In this document: one piece after another, positions 46,801 to 57,479 of the stretch
Numbering within the stretch: the first letter of the stretch is position 1
How the letters are laid out: each line of letters starts with the position of its first letter
From: Tachypleus tridentatus
Lineage: Eukaryota; Arthropoda; Merostomata; Xiphosura; Limulidae
Length of the DNA stretch: 64,000 bases
Reading direction: 5' to 3'
NCBI RefSeq assembly: GCF_004210375.1
Contig: NC_134834.1
Coordinates: forward strand, 150,259,009 to 150,323,008
Notes under the pieces: generated by a model
Database searches by the model: none
The model's input: the letters and a program-made list of their open reading frames with translations, nothing else
What the model was told of the DNA's origin: nothing
Translations under genes and position numbers: made by a program

Positions 46801-49800
46801 ACTCACGAGATAATTCTCCTAATTCTAATGGTAGCCGTTCAGCAACTCCATACCGAAGACAGAGCACGGATACTGCAACTGAACTATAGGCTACCAGGGT
46901 TCCCATTCCCAACATGTTTAGTAAGCCAGAACTGTCACAGAAAACCGCTACTAGTGCGGACAGTAAAAATGACGCCAGACTTGCCCAGCAGGCGGTGCCG
47001 GTATTGTTATTATAGTGGCTTAAGAAAGAGAAAAGGAGGCCATCATTGGCTAGACTATGTTGAACTCGGGACAAAGCAAATAAACATGCCCACACAGATG
47101 AAAGCAGGCCACTACTGGCTCCGATAAGAACGAATAACTTCATTCCATAGATTTTTCTAATGTCAAAAACTTCCAGAAGAGAACCTCTTTTTTCAAGAAG
47201 CGACGAAGGGACCACTAATGTTATGGATGCTGCAGTGATGAAAGATGCCACAAGACCAATTAAGAAGGTGAGACTGACAGCATCAGCAAGAACTTTAGAA
47301 CGATGTTCCATCTCTCCAGCAGAGGTCGCTATGATATCGAAGCCAATAAAAGCGTAGAAACACAGCGTGGCACCTGTTATCACCTGAAGAACAATAAGTT
47401 TAGAAGTGTTAAATCTTTAACAAATTACATTTTTTGTGTATAAGTCTAGGAGTTTAAAACGTATCTCAATACTATACATAAGACCGATAAACTGATACAA
47501 ATTATTAAAATTTTCTAATTACTTAATAAAAATTCTCAGTTCAGAGATAATTATTAGTTGAAAGAACACTCGCCTGTGAACACAGAATATCAGTGAAGCA
47601 AAAATAATAATGTAGGGTTAGCAGTTCAATCACAAAACCAAACTGGGTTATTACTTTGTCAAAACAACACAAAAACTAGTAGTATTATATGAATAATGAA
47701 ACTAGTTAGGAATATAATGCTGTTTGTTACGTTATCAATAAAGTTAAGTACCACTTTATTTAAAAAACACTTCAGTATTTGTGAACCTGACATGGCCAAG
47801 CGTGTTAAGGCGTTCGACTCGTAATCCGAGGGTCACGGATTCGAATCTCGACTCGCTCTTTCAGCCGTGGGGGCGTTATAATGTGACGGTCAATCCCACT
47901 GTTCGTTGGTAAAAGAGTAGCCCCAGAGTTGGCGGTGGGTGATGATGACTAGCTGCCTTCCTTCTAGTCTTACACTGCTAAATTAGGGACGGCTAGCGCA
48001 GATAGCCCTCGAGTAGCTTTGCCCGAAATTAAAAACAACAACAGTATTTGTGTAAATAAAAGTAAAATAAATAGCCTGACGTTTATAACAGGCAAATTAT
48101 TCATTTTCAGGAATTAATTACAGTAAATGTCAAGAATGGCATGACTTAGTAATTAGTGTGACCGAACCAGAAATATTATGGTTCTGACCCTTCGACCCAA
48201 ATTTCCAGCTTCGAACTGTAGAGCAGCGGGTTCGATATAAAAGTGACGGTCAAGTTCCATTTACAAACGGAGTGCTGCTAATTATTACCCTCTTATCTTG
48301 TCTAGTGGTTTAGCAGCAGCTGAGCATGGCTTGACACGAAATTATGAAAATACCCACCAGAATCTAATTGTACCTGGTAAGAGTTAGTAAAACCTCTTGA
48401 AAGGCAATTTATTATTTCTTATTCGAACTTGCGGAAAGTACGTTAAATTGGGATAAAAAAGTCAGCTTCCAGTGTCTACATTATTCTAGTGGGTACCATT
48501 ATGTGCGTCAGAACAACACAAACACACAGAAGTTGTGGATGTGTCGATAAAAAAACACGAATATTGACAGTTCACATTTTAGACTCTTATCAGCATTAAA
48601 ACACACGTTGTCTAGTACGTATCAGGTTTATCAAACTTAGCAGGGAGTGGTATATACACACACACACACATCAAGAAAACTGACTTCATTTTAAAACGAA
48701 AATCAGTGAAAGTTACATTTTACTTACATGTATTCCAGTTCATTTAGTGATCGTACGTTACCAGCTAATGTTTACATCCTTAAACACAGGGTTTTAAAAA
48801 ATGCCGTTTTTTGTGTTGTTTTTTTTTCTAATTTATACACTTGTGTTTGTTAAACGACTCGTTAACTATTAGTCTGGTTGATAAATGTGAGTTTAGTTTT
48901 AGATTAAGCACATAAAAAATGTAATACAAATCTAAACACTGTGTTATCTGCACAGTGTCTATCTCTGGATTAGTACCCCGGATTTTAGTGTTAAAAGTCC
49001 CTAAAGTAACCATCATATCATTGGTAAATTACACGTATCATCTTCACATGTTACGAATGTTCACTTTACATCACAATAGTCTCTAACTCTACCAAACCCC
49101 AAGTGAACTTACGTCATGCATTGACCACAATAGAGCTGCTACTGGGATATAGCGATAAGAAAGAGAAGCTAAGTGTTTCCATGAAATGAAACAATAAAAT
49201 ATTACACCAACCTACTGTTTCTCTGATTTTATCAGCTCAGCACATCACTGAAACATCAGCTTCGTTCGTTCAGGTTCTCTCAGATTAACAAGGATACTGG
49301 TCAGAAACTAGAACCACAACTCAGTCGGTTAAGTTAGCTGTTAACTCTACTATCAGTCAGTACATATTATTTAAGATTAATATATATGTCGTTGTCTAAG
49401 TTGGTCTGAATATCTGATAGATTAGACATCTCTCGGAGAGAATATACAACATCCATACTGATATATTTAGATTTGAATAAACCACAGAGTTCTGAAAAAA
49501 AAAAAAAAACTGAGAATATCTCAGAATGGGTAAGAAAGTAAGTTACTTACCCCTCCTAAACCAAACGGAAAGAATCCGGCTCTTGCTATCCAGTTCTCGG
49601 CATCCATGTTAAACATTCCAACCAGAATCACTCCAGTTATAACCAGAAGATTAATAAACACTAGAGCATTGTTGACGATACATCCAAGCTAGAAAAATAG
49701 AACCACTGTTGATAACACACTATTGTTATAGAAAAAATCCACTGTTGATAACATACTATTGTTATAGAAAAGAACAACTGTTGCTAACACACTATAGTTA

Positions 49801-52800
49801 TAGAAAAAATCCACTATTGATAACACACTATTGTTATAGAATAGAACAACTGTTGCTAACACACTATAGTTATAGAAAAGAACCACTGTTGATAACACAC
49901 TATTGTTATAGAAAAGAACCACTGTTGATAACACACTATTGTTATAGAAAAAATCCACTATTGATAACACACTATAGTTATAGAATAGAACAACTGTTGC
50001 TAACACACTATAGTTATAGAAAAGAACCATTGTTGATAACACACTATTGTTATAGAAAAAATCCACTATTGATAACACACTATAGTTATAGAATAAAATC
50101 CACTGTTGATAACACACTATTGTTATAGAATAGAACAACTGTTGCTAACACACTATAGTTATAGAAAAGAACCACTGTTGATAACACACTATTGTTATAG
50201 AAAAGAACCACTGTTGATAACACACTATTGTTATAGAAAAAATCCACTATTGATAACACACTATAGTTATAGAATAAAATCCACTGTTGATAACACACTA
50301 TTGTTATAGAATAGAACAACTGTTGCTAACACACTATAGTTATAGAAAAGAACCACTGTTGATAACACACTATTGTTATAGAAAAGAACCACTGTTGATA
50401 ACACACTATTGTTATAGAAAAAATCCACTATTGATAACACACTATAGTTATAGAATAAAATCCACTGTTGATAACAGACTATTGTTATAGAAAAGAACCA
50501 CTGTTGATAACACACTATAGTTATAGAAAAGAACCACTGTTGATAACACACTATTGTTATAGAATAGAACAACTGTTGCTAACACACTATAGTTATAGAA
50601 AAGAACCACTGTTGCTAACACACTATAGTTATAGAAAAAATCCACTATTGATAACACACTATAGTTATAGAATAAAATCCACTGTTGATAACACACTATT
50701 GTTATAGAAAAGAACCACTGTTGCTAACACACTATAGTTATAGAAAAAAATCCACTCTTGATAACATACTATTGTTATAGAAAAAATCCACTATTGATAA
50801 CACACTATTGTTATAGAAAAGAACCACTGTTGCTAACACACTATAGTTATAGAAAAAATCCACTATTGATAACACACTATTGTTATAGAAAAGAACCACT
50901 GTTGATAACACACTATTGTTATAGAAAAGAACCACTGTTGATAACACACTATAGTTATAGAAAAAATCCACTGTTGATAACACACTATTGTTATAGAAAA
51001 GAACCACTGTTGATAACACACTATAGTTATAGAAAAAATCCACTGTTGATAACACACTATTGTTGTAGAAAAGAACCACTGTTGATAACACACTATTGTT
51101 ATAGAAAAGAACCACTGTTGATAACACACTATAGTTATAGAAAAAATCCACTGTTGATAACACACTATTGTTATAGAAAAGAACCACTGTTGATAACACA
51201 CTATTGTTATAGAAAAGAACCACTGTTGATAATATATCATTCTCATGTAAAAAAAAAAAAAATCTGTTGATACTGAACCATTGTTGGTAAAGAATTGTAA
51301 TTGCGGGAGAACAGCACTGATCATAATATACTATTATTATATAAAAGTGCCAGTGTGGATAAAGAACTGTAAACACAGGAAAGAACCATTTTTATTATAA
51401 TGATCTTTATTTACCTTTGAAGACCCTATGTCTGTGTGACACTTCACTTTAGTACTAGCTTATTTTTACTAATGTTACTGACACTGTTAGTATGAACACT
51501 CTCTCCACAATGTTTATCTTTATATTACAAAACTTACCTTTACTTTCCCAACAACACCTACTGTTACAATAAGTATCATTGAAGCTGCTGGAATGTCCGG
51601 AGTGGTATCAAACCCTGGAACACTGAGGACACCTATCCAGTTATTCATCGCACGACAAAGACTTCCATTCGTTACTACATCAACATACTGACTCCACGTT
51701 TTAGCTGCGAGAGCGGCCCCAAATGTGTATTCTAATATCATGCCCCAACCAATAACAAAAGCACAAAACTCTCCCGTGGTAGCGTAGGTGTACACGTAGG
51801 CAGAGCCACCTAGCGGAAACCTTGTGGCAAGTTCGGAGAAACAGAGTCCTAAGGTGTTAAAATATGTGTAATAAGACAAAATACATAATTTTCAACTTCC
51901 TTCTTTAGTTGTCTGGTAGTTGAAGATAAGAAAGTAATCTTAAAAATTTAGAAACGTTAGTTTGAATTTCGCGCAAAGCTACATGAGGCGTATCTGCGCT
52001 AGCCGTCCTTAATTTAGCAGTGCAATACTAGATGGAAGGCAGCTAGTCATCGCCACCCACCGCCAACTCTTGTGCTACTTTTTTACCAACCAATATTGGG
52101 ATTGACCGAAACATTATAACGCCACCATGGCTGAAAGGGCAAACATGTTTGGTGCGACAGGGATTCGAACCCGCGTCCCTCAGATTATGAGTCGAGTGCC
52201 TTAAACGCCAGGGTTGAAACCCAACTGGCCATGCCGGGCCTATAAACGTTAGAAGGATTACTTTAAGAATAAATCTAATAGTTCGTTAAATTATAGAATA
52301 CCCTTATCTGTAATATTAAATTTATTTCATACTGGTATAAACATTTCTGTAAATATTAGACTGTTTAATTTTATGTTTATCAAACTACTGACACTATGTT
52401 TAAATATACCGGAGAAACTACTTCTTACCAACATAGAAAAAACACTTCTTGTCAACACAGGAACTACCTACGAGACAAATAAAACATTTCTAGTCAATAA
52501 AAAAACCACATCTTATTGATATATAAACTTTGATAATTAATATTGAAGCTAACTCGTTGCTATAAAAACATTCATAGTTAACAAAAAAACTATTTCTTAC
52601 AGCGCTCGGCATGGCCAAGTGATTAAGACACTCGACTCATAATGTGAAGATCATGGGTTCGAACCCCTGTCACGCCTTTCAGCCATGTGGGCGTTATAAT
52701 GTTACGGACAATCCTACTGTTCATTGGTAAAATAGTCGCCCAAGAGTAGGCGGTGGGTAGTGATGACTAGCTTCCTTCCCTCTTGTCTTACACTGCTAAA

Positions 52801-55800
52801 TTAGGGACGGCTGGCGCAGACAGCCCTCGTGAAAACAAATCAACTCTCTCACTGAAATAAAACCGATATCAAGTTTTTAGTTAGCAATGTAACAAATTTA
52901 AACAATGTAACAATGTTTCTTGATATAAAGATATTTCTCGTTAATAATAATGCTATCTCACAATAGCATAAGAACCTTTCCAGTTCATGACGAAACTGCT
53001 TTTTATTGACTTATATCAAAATTCCTAATTAACAACAGAACATTTTAAAAAATTGTTTTATTTAACTAAACACTGTAATTAGTTTTAATCAACATTTATA
53101 TTTTACAACACAAGTGACAGAAGACTTACCCACTAAACAAGATGCGACTGCAGCTACTAGGTAAGAGAGCACCACAGCTGGGCCTGAATGAGTCCGGGCT
53201 GCTTCTCCCATGAGACAGTATATCCCAACCCCTAATACTGGAGCCAGACCTGATATTGTAAGGAACCAGGACGAGAATTAGACTTTAACAGAGTTGGGCG
53301 TGGTCACTCTGAGTGACCAGTGGATCATCTTGAGTCAGTTCTTTAACACATCTAACTGTAAATGTGGAATACTTGGTTGTGTTAGAGAAGTAAAGTTAGA
53401 ACCTAACCAAAACCATTGCTCGTATCATGAATAGCTTCAGCGCGAAATATTTGCTATAAACTGACTTATCAACTGACAAATAACTCTCCCGTTTCTCACG
53501 TCAAAAGCAGTGATTATGAGTTACCTTCAACTTCCATAATACTTGCTCTCTACAACCCACATCTTTACTAATAACTTGTTCTGCATCATAGACACCATAT
53601 CGTCCGCTAATAAACTTGTCTGCACTACACACACACCACGTCTAGTCCACTAACAACATAATCTTATATCACACACCTCGTCTACACCACTGACAACATA
53701 GTCCTGCACCACACACCACCCTACACCATACACTGCGTTTAGTCCACTAACAACATAGTCCTGCACCACACACCACCCTACACCATACACTACGTTTAGT
53801 CCACTAGCAACATAGTCCTGCACCACACACCACGTCTAGTCTTGTAGAGCCAAACTCAACTTGTAAAACAATGGTTACACAAATTCACTAAAAACGAACA
53901 ATTATAATTATGACTGTCAGTTTCAATAAGCATATGGTGTAGGCACGTGCTCCAATTATCCAAGGACACAACATAAATATAAAAAATGAAACTCCTGCAC
54001 CGAAATGAAGCTGTACTTAGATGACCCGTTGAATTAGAGGATAAGCTATAAGACGTTTCGATGACCTGGCCAGATATAAGTCCAATTTCCCCAAGATATT
54101 GTCCAAAGACGTACCAAAAGCATCCAAAAATAGATTTTTATAAGATACGATCCTATTATTTTCATGGTGTTTCCCAGAAAAGTAGGTCAAATTCTGAGAT
54201 CAGAGTTCTGGTTGCTATATTGCAAAACTACACGAGAGCTATCTGCGCTAGCCATCCCCAGTTTAGTAATGTAAGAATAGAGGGAAGGCAGCTAGTCATC
54301 ATCACCCACCACTAACTCTTGGCTACTCTTTTACCAACGAATAGTGGGATTAACTGTATATTATAACGTCCCCACTGCTGAAAGGGCGAGAATATTTGAT
54401 GTGATATGGATTCGAACCCGCGACCCTCAGATTACGAGTCGAGGGCCTTAACCACCTGGCCATGCCGGGCCATTTATTAGTACAATATGCTTCCGTACTG
54501 AAGTGAAATGTTGCAGTGGATTTACTTGGATAATTTTGAGATACAACTGATTGATTTACAAATCATCTCAATTTGGAGGTAAAAATTTGTCGACTGAAGA
54601 GCTGGAGTAGAAAATATTGAAAAAGATTGGTTAGTGACTGAAAGAACATAGAAACTTGGAGAAATAGGTTCTGAAATTCTAGAATTCTATTCCTGAAACT
54701 TCTGACGGTCTAAAAAATGTCCCAATGTCAGTATCAACAGTATTTTCATCAACACATTTATGCGAGTCATTATTTTCAATGATGAACTTTGTAAAGTATA
54801 ATTATATGAATGGCCTTGTTGATGAAACTAGTGCTGCATGCATTGTTCTCAAACCAACCAAACACAAGCCTGATATAAAATATGTCATCATTGGTGCAGC
54901 AGCAGAAATCTCACTAAGAGTAAAATATGTTTATTTTCCTTTCCTTGGCTTTTTATTTTTTATGTAACATGATACAAACCAAAGTTTATTGTTTCACAAA
55001 ATGGTTTCTGTTAATAGCAAAACAATGAACAAACTTAAATAATTAATTGATTGATTTTATTTCGTATGAATTACTGTAGTTACTAATAACATGTAACAAC
55101 TAAAGCTGTTTCATTTAAAATAATTCAGAATAATAATAAATGATAATCTGCTGCTAAAAATTATCACGAGAGAATATTTTAGAAGATTATCCCCAAATTG
55201 GGTACACAAAAAGGTTCGCCATCCCTGGTCTAGGTCTTATTTCTTAACTAAATAAACACGAACTTTAAAGAATAAATAACCAAATATATTCTTTAACTAA
55301 TTGTCGATATGAAATAATATTAAACAGTTTAACAATCACAAACTGTTGATATGAAATACTATTAGACAGCGGTTAACAAACACGAACTGTTGATAGAAGA
55401 TACTTTTAAACAGTGTTTAACAATAACAAACTGTCGATATAAAACTATTAAACCTTCGGAGAGCGAACAAATATTCCATCATACCCACGGTGTTGTAGAA
55501 AATAATCCTGACATCGTTGAAAAATGATTATTGTTACATCTTACCATTAAACTTGTTTCGTGGGTTTCAACGAATATTATAAATAATTGTTATTACGACG
55601 AAAAGCACAATGAACATCTAACAGACATTACTGAGAAAAACGCATTAAAATCCGTAATATATCCACAATTTTAGGGAGATTTATAGGGAAACTACGTGAC
55701 GCTGGATTACCCCTGTATAAGTCTTCACGGCAAGAATCCACTAAAAACTTGTCAGATTTTGTGGACACCACTGTCTCTCAGCGGGACAGCGGTAAGCCTA

Positions 55801-56251
55801 AGGATTACAACGCTAAAATCTGGGGTTCGATTCACACAGCAGATCGCCCATTGTGGCTTTTCTTTAAAATAAAACAACCAATGAACGCTGTTATAACTAA
55901 TATCACCACAGCTACATTATCTCGTCATGATGGTTATAAATTTAGAAGAAATAACATTTAGACTACCAACAAATTCTTCGAGTTTCTAATTCGTTTAACT
56001 TTCTATATCTGAACTGAGAACATTTTGCAACGTTTCTCATAAAATTTGCCGATTTCGTATTTTGTTAAAACTTGCAATATCTGAATCGATACTGTTTTCT
56101 TCAAATGTGTGAAACGTAAAAATATCTCACCCAAACAGGTCGCGTCTAAAACAGTCAAACATCGCTGTCTTTGTTCACCGCCATCTCCGGGGTTGGAGGA
56201 GGTTTTCCTACGGGAAAGAACTCTCAATAACGTCGTCAGGTGGTCACTCAT
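43712..56251 (-). CDS. SLC7 CAT-like (SLC7A4/SLC7A14-type) amino acid transporter, six exons
   Basis: The model joins 56251-56131, 53249-53130, 51848-51538, 49688-49551, 47383-46159 and 43845-43712: 2049 bases, 682 residues, with all GT-AG junctions in frame. The order is: short cytosolic N-terminus ending QRCLTVLDATCLG (1-41), helix 1 APVLGVGIYCLMGEA, the CFSELATRFPLGGSAYVYTY segment (about 82-101), GEFCAFVIGWGMILEY, helix 6 with FYAFIGFDIIATSAGE (239-254), ANDGLLFSFLSH, a hydrophilic loop of about 130 residues (408-536), four more hydrophobic segments, and an acidic C-tail. Human SLC7A4 has about 635 residues and SLC7A14 about 771, so length fits. The family carries or senses basic amino acids at the plasma or lysosomal membrane. 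Substrate motifs are partly changed (TTGEE-like to TSAGE, helix 1 to LAPVLGVG), so substrate is not predicted. The start at 56251 is the first ATG after an in-frame stop. Confidence 0.92.
44085..44480. repeat. ~47-bp minisatellite in intron 5
   Basis: CTATTGTTAT followed by ACAAGACATCGTTGTCTACTG recurs about every 47 bases; outer units are diverged. Confidence 0.85.
45565..46110. repeat. 37-bp minisatellite in intron 5
   Basis: About 14 units of GATTAGGGTTAAGGTACAGC plus TATTCTTGCTTAGTATG. Confidence 0.92.
46159..47383 (-). CDS. Minus-strand CAT-like gene, exon 5 (helices 6-14 and loop)
   Basis: The acceptor is TTGTTCTTCAG|GTGATAAC and the donor CTCTTAG|GTAAGAG, 1225 bases, phase 0 in and phase 1 out. 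It starts VITGATLCFYAFIGFD, runs through MGMGTLVAYSSVAVSVLCLRYG and a loop containing RDYGAIQPRAMS (like the YGTVD element in SLC7A14), and ends LSYTAWMTFLVWDLL. Reading through the donor meets a stop after two codons, which is why the open frame looks like a complete end; the splice to exon 6 restores the family C-terminus. Confidence 0.94.
47384..49550 (-). other. Intron 4 of the minus-strand gene
   Basis: A 2.2 kb intron (GTAAGTAACT to TTGTTCTTCAG). It holds a family A SINE and a short (CA)n tract at 48652-48670; otherwise nothing recognised. Confidence 0.8.
47784..48041 (+). repeat. SINE family A with 11-bp TSD
   Basis: It runs from AACCTGACATGGCCAAGCG to CCCGAAATTAAAAACAACAA. CAGTATTTGTG flanks it at 47773-47783 and 48042-48052. 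A small deletion removes part of the segment after the B box. Confidence 0.94.
49551..49688 (-). CDS. Minus-strand CAT-like gene, exon 4
   Basis: The acceptor is TTCTATTTTTCTAG|CTTGGA and the donor GGAGGG|GTAAGT, 138 bases, phase 0 at both ends. It encodes LGCIVNNALVFINLLVITG through AGFFPFGLGG, equivalent to the second half of exon A in the plus-strand paralogue. The acceptor sits at the very edge of the 36-bp satellite. Confidence 0.92.
49689..51537 (-). other. Intron 3 of the minus-strand gene, mostly satellite
   Basis: A 1.85 kb intron (GTAAGTTTTG to TTTTTCTAG), about 85% of which is the 36-bp array. The plus-strand paralogue has no intron at this position. Confidence 0.85.
49691..51240. 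repeat. 36-bp satellite array, about 43 units, with 181-bp higher-order block
   Basis: The unit is AAAAGAACCACTGTTGATAA plus CACACTATTGTTATAG. Because 36 is a multiple of three, long open frames appear on both strands (for example VLFYNNSVLSTV and ITHYCYRKEPLL) but these are not genes. A block of five units plus one base (181 bp) repeats almost exactly at 50096, 50277 and partly 50458. ATAACA and TGTTAT within each unit can pair across a 6-base loop. Confidence 0.96.
51538..51848 (-). CDS. Minus-strand CAT-like gene, exon 3
   Basis: The acceptor is AACACCTTAG|GACTCTG and the donor GTAAAG|GTAAGT, 311 bases, phase 1 in and phase 0 out. It encodes GLCFSELATRFPLGGSAYVY, GEFCAFVIGWGMILEYTFGA and PDIPAASMILIVTVGVVGKVK. 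The GSAY-x-YTY and GW-x-x-x-L-EY landmarks of CAT helices 2-4 are kept. Confidence 0.94.
51960..52241 (-). repeat. SINE family A, full length
   Basis: It runs from GAATTTCGCGCAAAGCTACA to CTGGCCATGCCGGGCC. AAACGTTAG flanks both sides. A 20-base insertion (about 52205-52225) lies in the tRNA-like head. Confidence 0.93.
52603..52841 (+). repeat. SINE family A copy
   Basis: It runs from GCTCGGCATGGCCAAGTG to AGACAGCCCTCGTGAAAACA. The last ~20 bases of the usual 3' end are missing. Confidence 0.92.
53130..53249 (-). CDS. Minus-strand CAT-like gene, exon 2 (helix 1 and 2)
   Basis: The acceptor is CCTTACAATATCAG|GTCTGG and the donor TTAGTGG|GTAAGT, 120 bases, phase 1 at both ends. It reads GLAPVLGVGIYCLMGEAART then HSGPAVVLSYLVAAVASCLV, matching the family's LG-V-G-x-x-x-G-x-G-x-Y-x-L-x-G and AGPA segments at identical spacing. 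It is too short to be seen as an open frame alone. Confidence 0.92.
53600..53850. repeat. ~57-bp tandem repeat in intron 1
   Basis: CATAGTCCTGCACCACACAC and GTTTAGTCCACTAACAA recur about four times, with deletions. Confidence 0.85.
54219..54472 (-). repeat. SINE family A, full length
   Basis: It runs from TTGCAAAACTACACGAGAGC to CTGGCCATGCCGGGCC. It abuts the left limit of the hAT remnant. Confidence 0.93.
54493..55228 (+). pseudogene. hAT (ZBED-like) transposase C-terminal remnant with right end
   Basis: Broken frames read EIQLIDLQ, then PMSVSTVFSSTHLCESLFSM, MNFVKYNYMNGLVDETSAAC and KPDIKY: the dimerisation region typical of hAT/ZBED transposases, where a C-E-x-x-FS-x-M-N core is conserved. 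Several stop codons precede 54725. About 300 bases beyond, AAGGTTCGCCATCCCTG (55212-55228) is the reverse of CAGGGATGGCGAACC, a common hAT end sequence. No left end was found; a SINE lies where the element stops. Confidence 0.8.
55245..55455. repeat. ~52-bp tandem repeat
   Basis: Four loose copies of TTAACAATCACAAACTGTTG and ATATGAAATACTATT. Confidence 0.75.
55779..55882 (+). repeat. SINE family C copy
   Basis: It runs from CTCAGCGGGACAGCGGTAAG through TCTGGGGTTCGATTCACACA to TTGTGGCTTTTCTTTAAAAT. Confidence 0.75.
56131..56251 (-). CDS. Minus-strand CAT-like gene, exon 1 (N-terminus)
   Basis: It starts with ATG at 56249-56251 (MSDHLTTLLRVLSRRKTSS) and ends QRCLTVLDATCL plus one base before the donor GG|GTGAGATA. 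An in-frame TGA lies six codons upstream, so no longer N-terminus is possible in this exon. The ending resembles the RRCLSTLD-LG segment just before helix 1 of SLC7A4. The join to exon 2 keeps the spacing to helix 1 exactly. Confidence 0.85.
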
Positions 56252-56529
56252 TCTCGAATGTTGGAATCAAGATATGAGGACAGAAAAATATGGGATGGAC
56301 ATCTTGTTTTGTACGGTCTTTTCTCTATGACCTCTTCTTCTAGGAAGGAAGGAATCCAATCGTCCAGCTAGCAATCCTAAGATTATAGTTTTATAATATA
56401 TATAACAACTCTGATTATTATATCATACATAATAAGAAAAGGAACACAAAAACATAATTTCGACTGATTAACAAATTAAAAAAATTATTCTGACCAACAC
56501 AGTTAATATTAACTAATAAAAATATAATA

Positions 56530-56815
56530 AACAGAATAGGTAGTAACCAGGCTATAATAAAGCACTACAGTGTTACAGTTACTGAATATACCTATCAACA
56601 GAACACAACTGTCAGTAACCAGATTACAATAAAACACTACAGTGTTACAGTTATTGAATATACCTGATCAACAGAACACTACTGTTAGTAACCAGTCTAC
56701 AATAACACACTACAGTGTTACAGTTACTGAATATACCTGATCAATAGAACATTACTGTTAGTAACCAGTCTACAGTAAAACAATACAGTGTTACTGTTAT
56801 TGAGTATATCTTATT
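56530..56815. repeat. ~73-bp tandem repeat upstream of exon 1
   Basis: Four units with TAACCAGTCTACAATAA, CACTACAGTGTTACAGTTA and ACCTGATCAACAGAACA. Confidence 0.88.
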
Positions 56816-57215
56816 ACTGACTCGTCTATAAATTATCATCACAACAACACAATGACAGAATACTACTGTTAGTGACTAGTTTATATATTATCATCACAAC
56901 AACACAATGACAAAATACTACCGTTAGTGACTAGTTTATATATTATTATCACAACCATACAATGACAAAATATTACTGTTAGTGACTATATATATTATTA
57001 TTATTATTACGACCATAAAATGACAGAATAGCACTGTTAAATACTAATCTATATATAATTATCACAACAACACAATGATAGAATACTATTGTTAGTGATT
57101 ATATATTACTATCACCACAACACAATGACAGAATATTACTGTTAGTGACCATATATTATTATTACTACAACACAGTATACCTTACCAACAGAATACTAGT
57201 GTCAGTGACTAAACT
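56816..57215. repeat. ~55-bp tandem repeat upstream of exon 1
   Basis: About seven units of GTGACTAGTTTATATATTAT plus CATCACAACAACACAATGAC; it directly follows the 73-bp array. Confidence 0.88.
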
Positions 57216-57413
57216 GTGTTCGGAAGTGAATTCAATCTTTTAGTTTAAGTTCCGTGACAGAATCAAACCTTGAATATCAGGAAACTCTGTTGGATATACA
57301 CTTTATCTGGATTACTACAGGCACTAGCGAGCGGGTGACCACAAGTGGAGAAATCGCCAGGAACTGTTTGTTTGAAGGTTGGCTCTCGTGGAAGAAAGTG
57401 TCGTCATCGAAAC

Positions 57414-57422
57414 GCGCATGCG
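57414..57422. promoter_or_regulatory. NRF1-like site in a CpG-richer patch
   Basis: GCGCATGCG fits the core of the NRF1 recognition sequence. It lies in 57340-57470, which is richer in CG dinucleotides than its surroundings and about 1.2 kb upstream of the minus-strand start codon. It could mark the promoter, with a non-coding first exon in between, but this is only a suggestion. Confidence 0.25.
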
Positions 57423-57479
57423 TTCACACACTCGTAATTCAAAGTGCAACGCACGCACTGGGCAAGAGATGATATTTAT

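Larger units (their letters stand above)
51849..53129 (-). other. Intron 2 of the minus-strand gene
   Basis: A 1.28 kb intron (GTAAGTCTTC to CACCTTAG) carrying two family A SINEs in opposite orientations. Confidence 0.8.
53250..56130 (-). other. Intron 1 of the minus-strand gene
   Basis: A 2.9 kb intron (GTGAGATA to CAATATCAG). It contains a 57-bp tandem repeat, a family A SINE, a hAT transposase remnant, a ~52-bp tandem repeat and a family C SINE. Confidence 0.8.

Noticed and set aside
46828-47127. 99-residue plus-strand frame across exon 5
   Set aside because: Antisense shadow of the minus-strand transporter exon.
49689-51376. Long open frames on both strands (up to 212 residues) in the 36-bp array
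   Set aside because: The period is a multiple of three, so frames stay open in several phases on both strands. The peptides are pure repeats with no start context.
57254-57472. 72-residue plus-strand frame in a CG-richer patch
   Set aside because: No family likeness or splice signals; more likely part of a promoter region.
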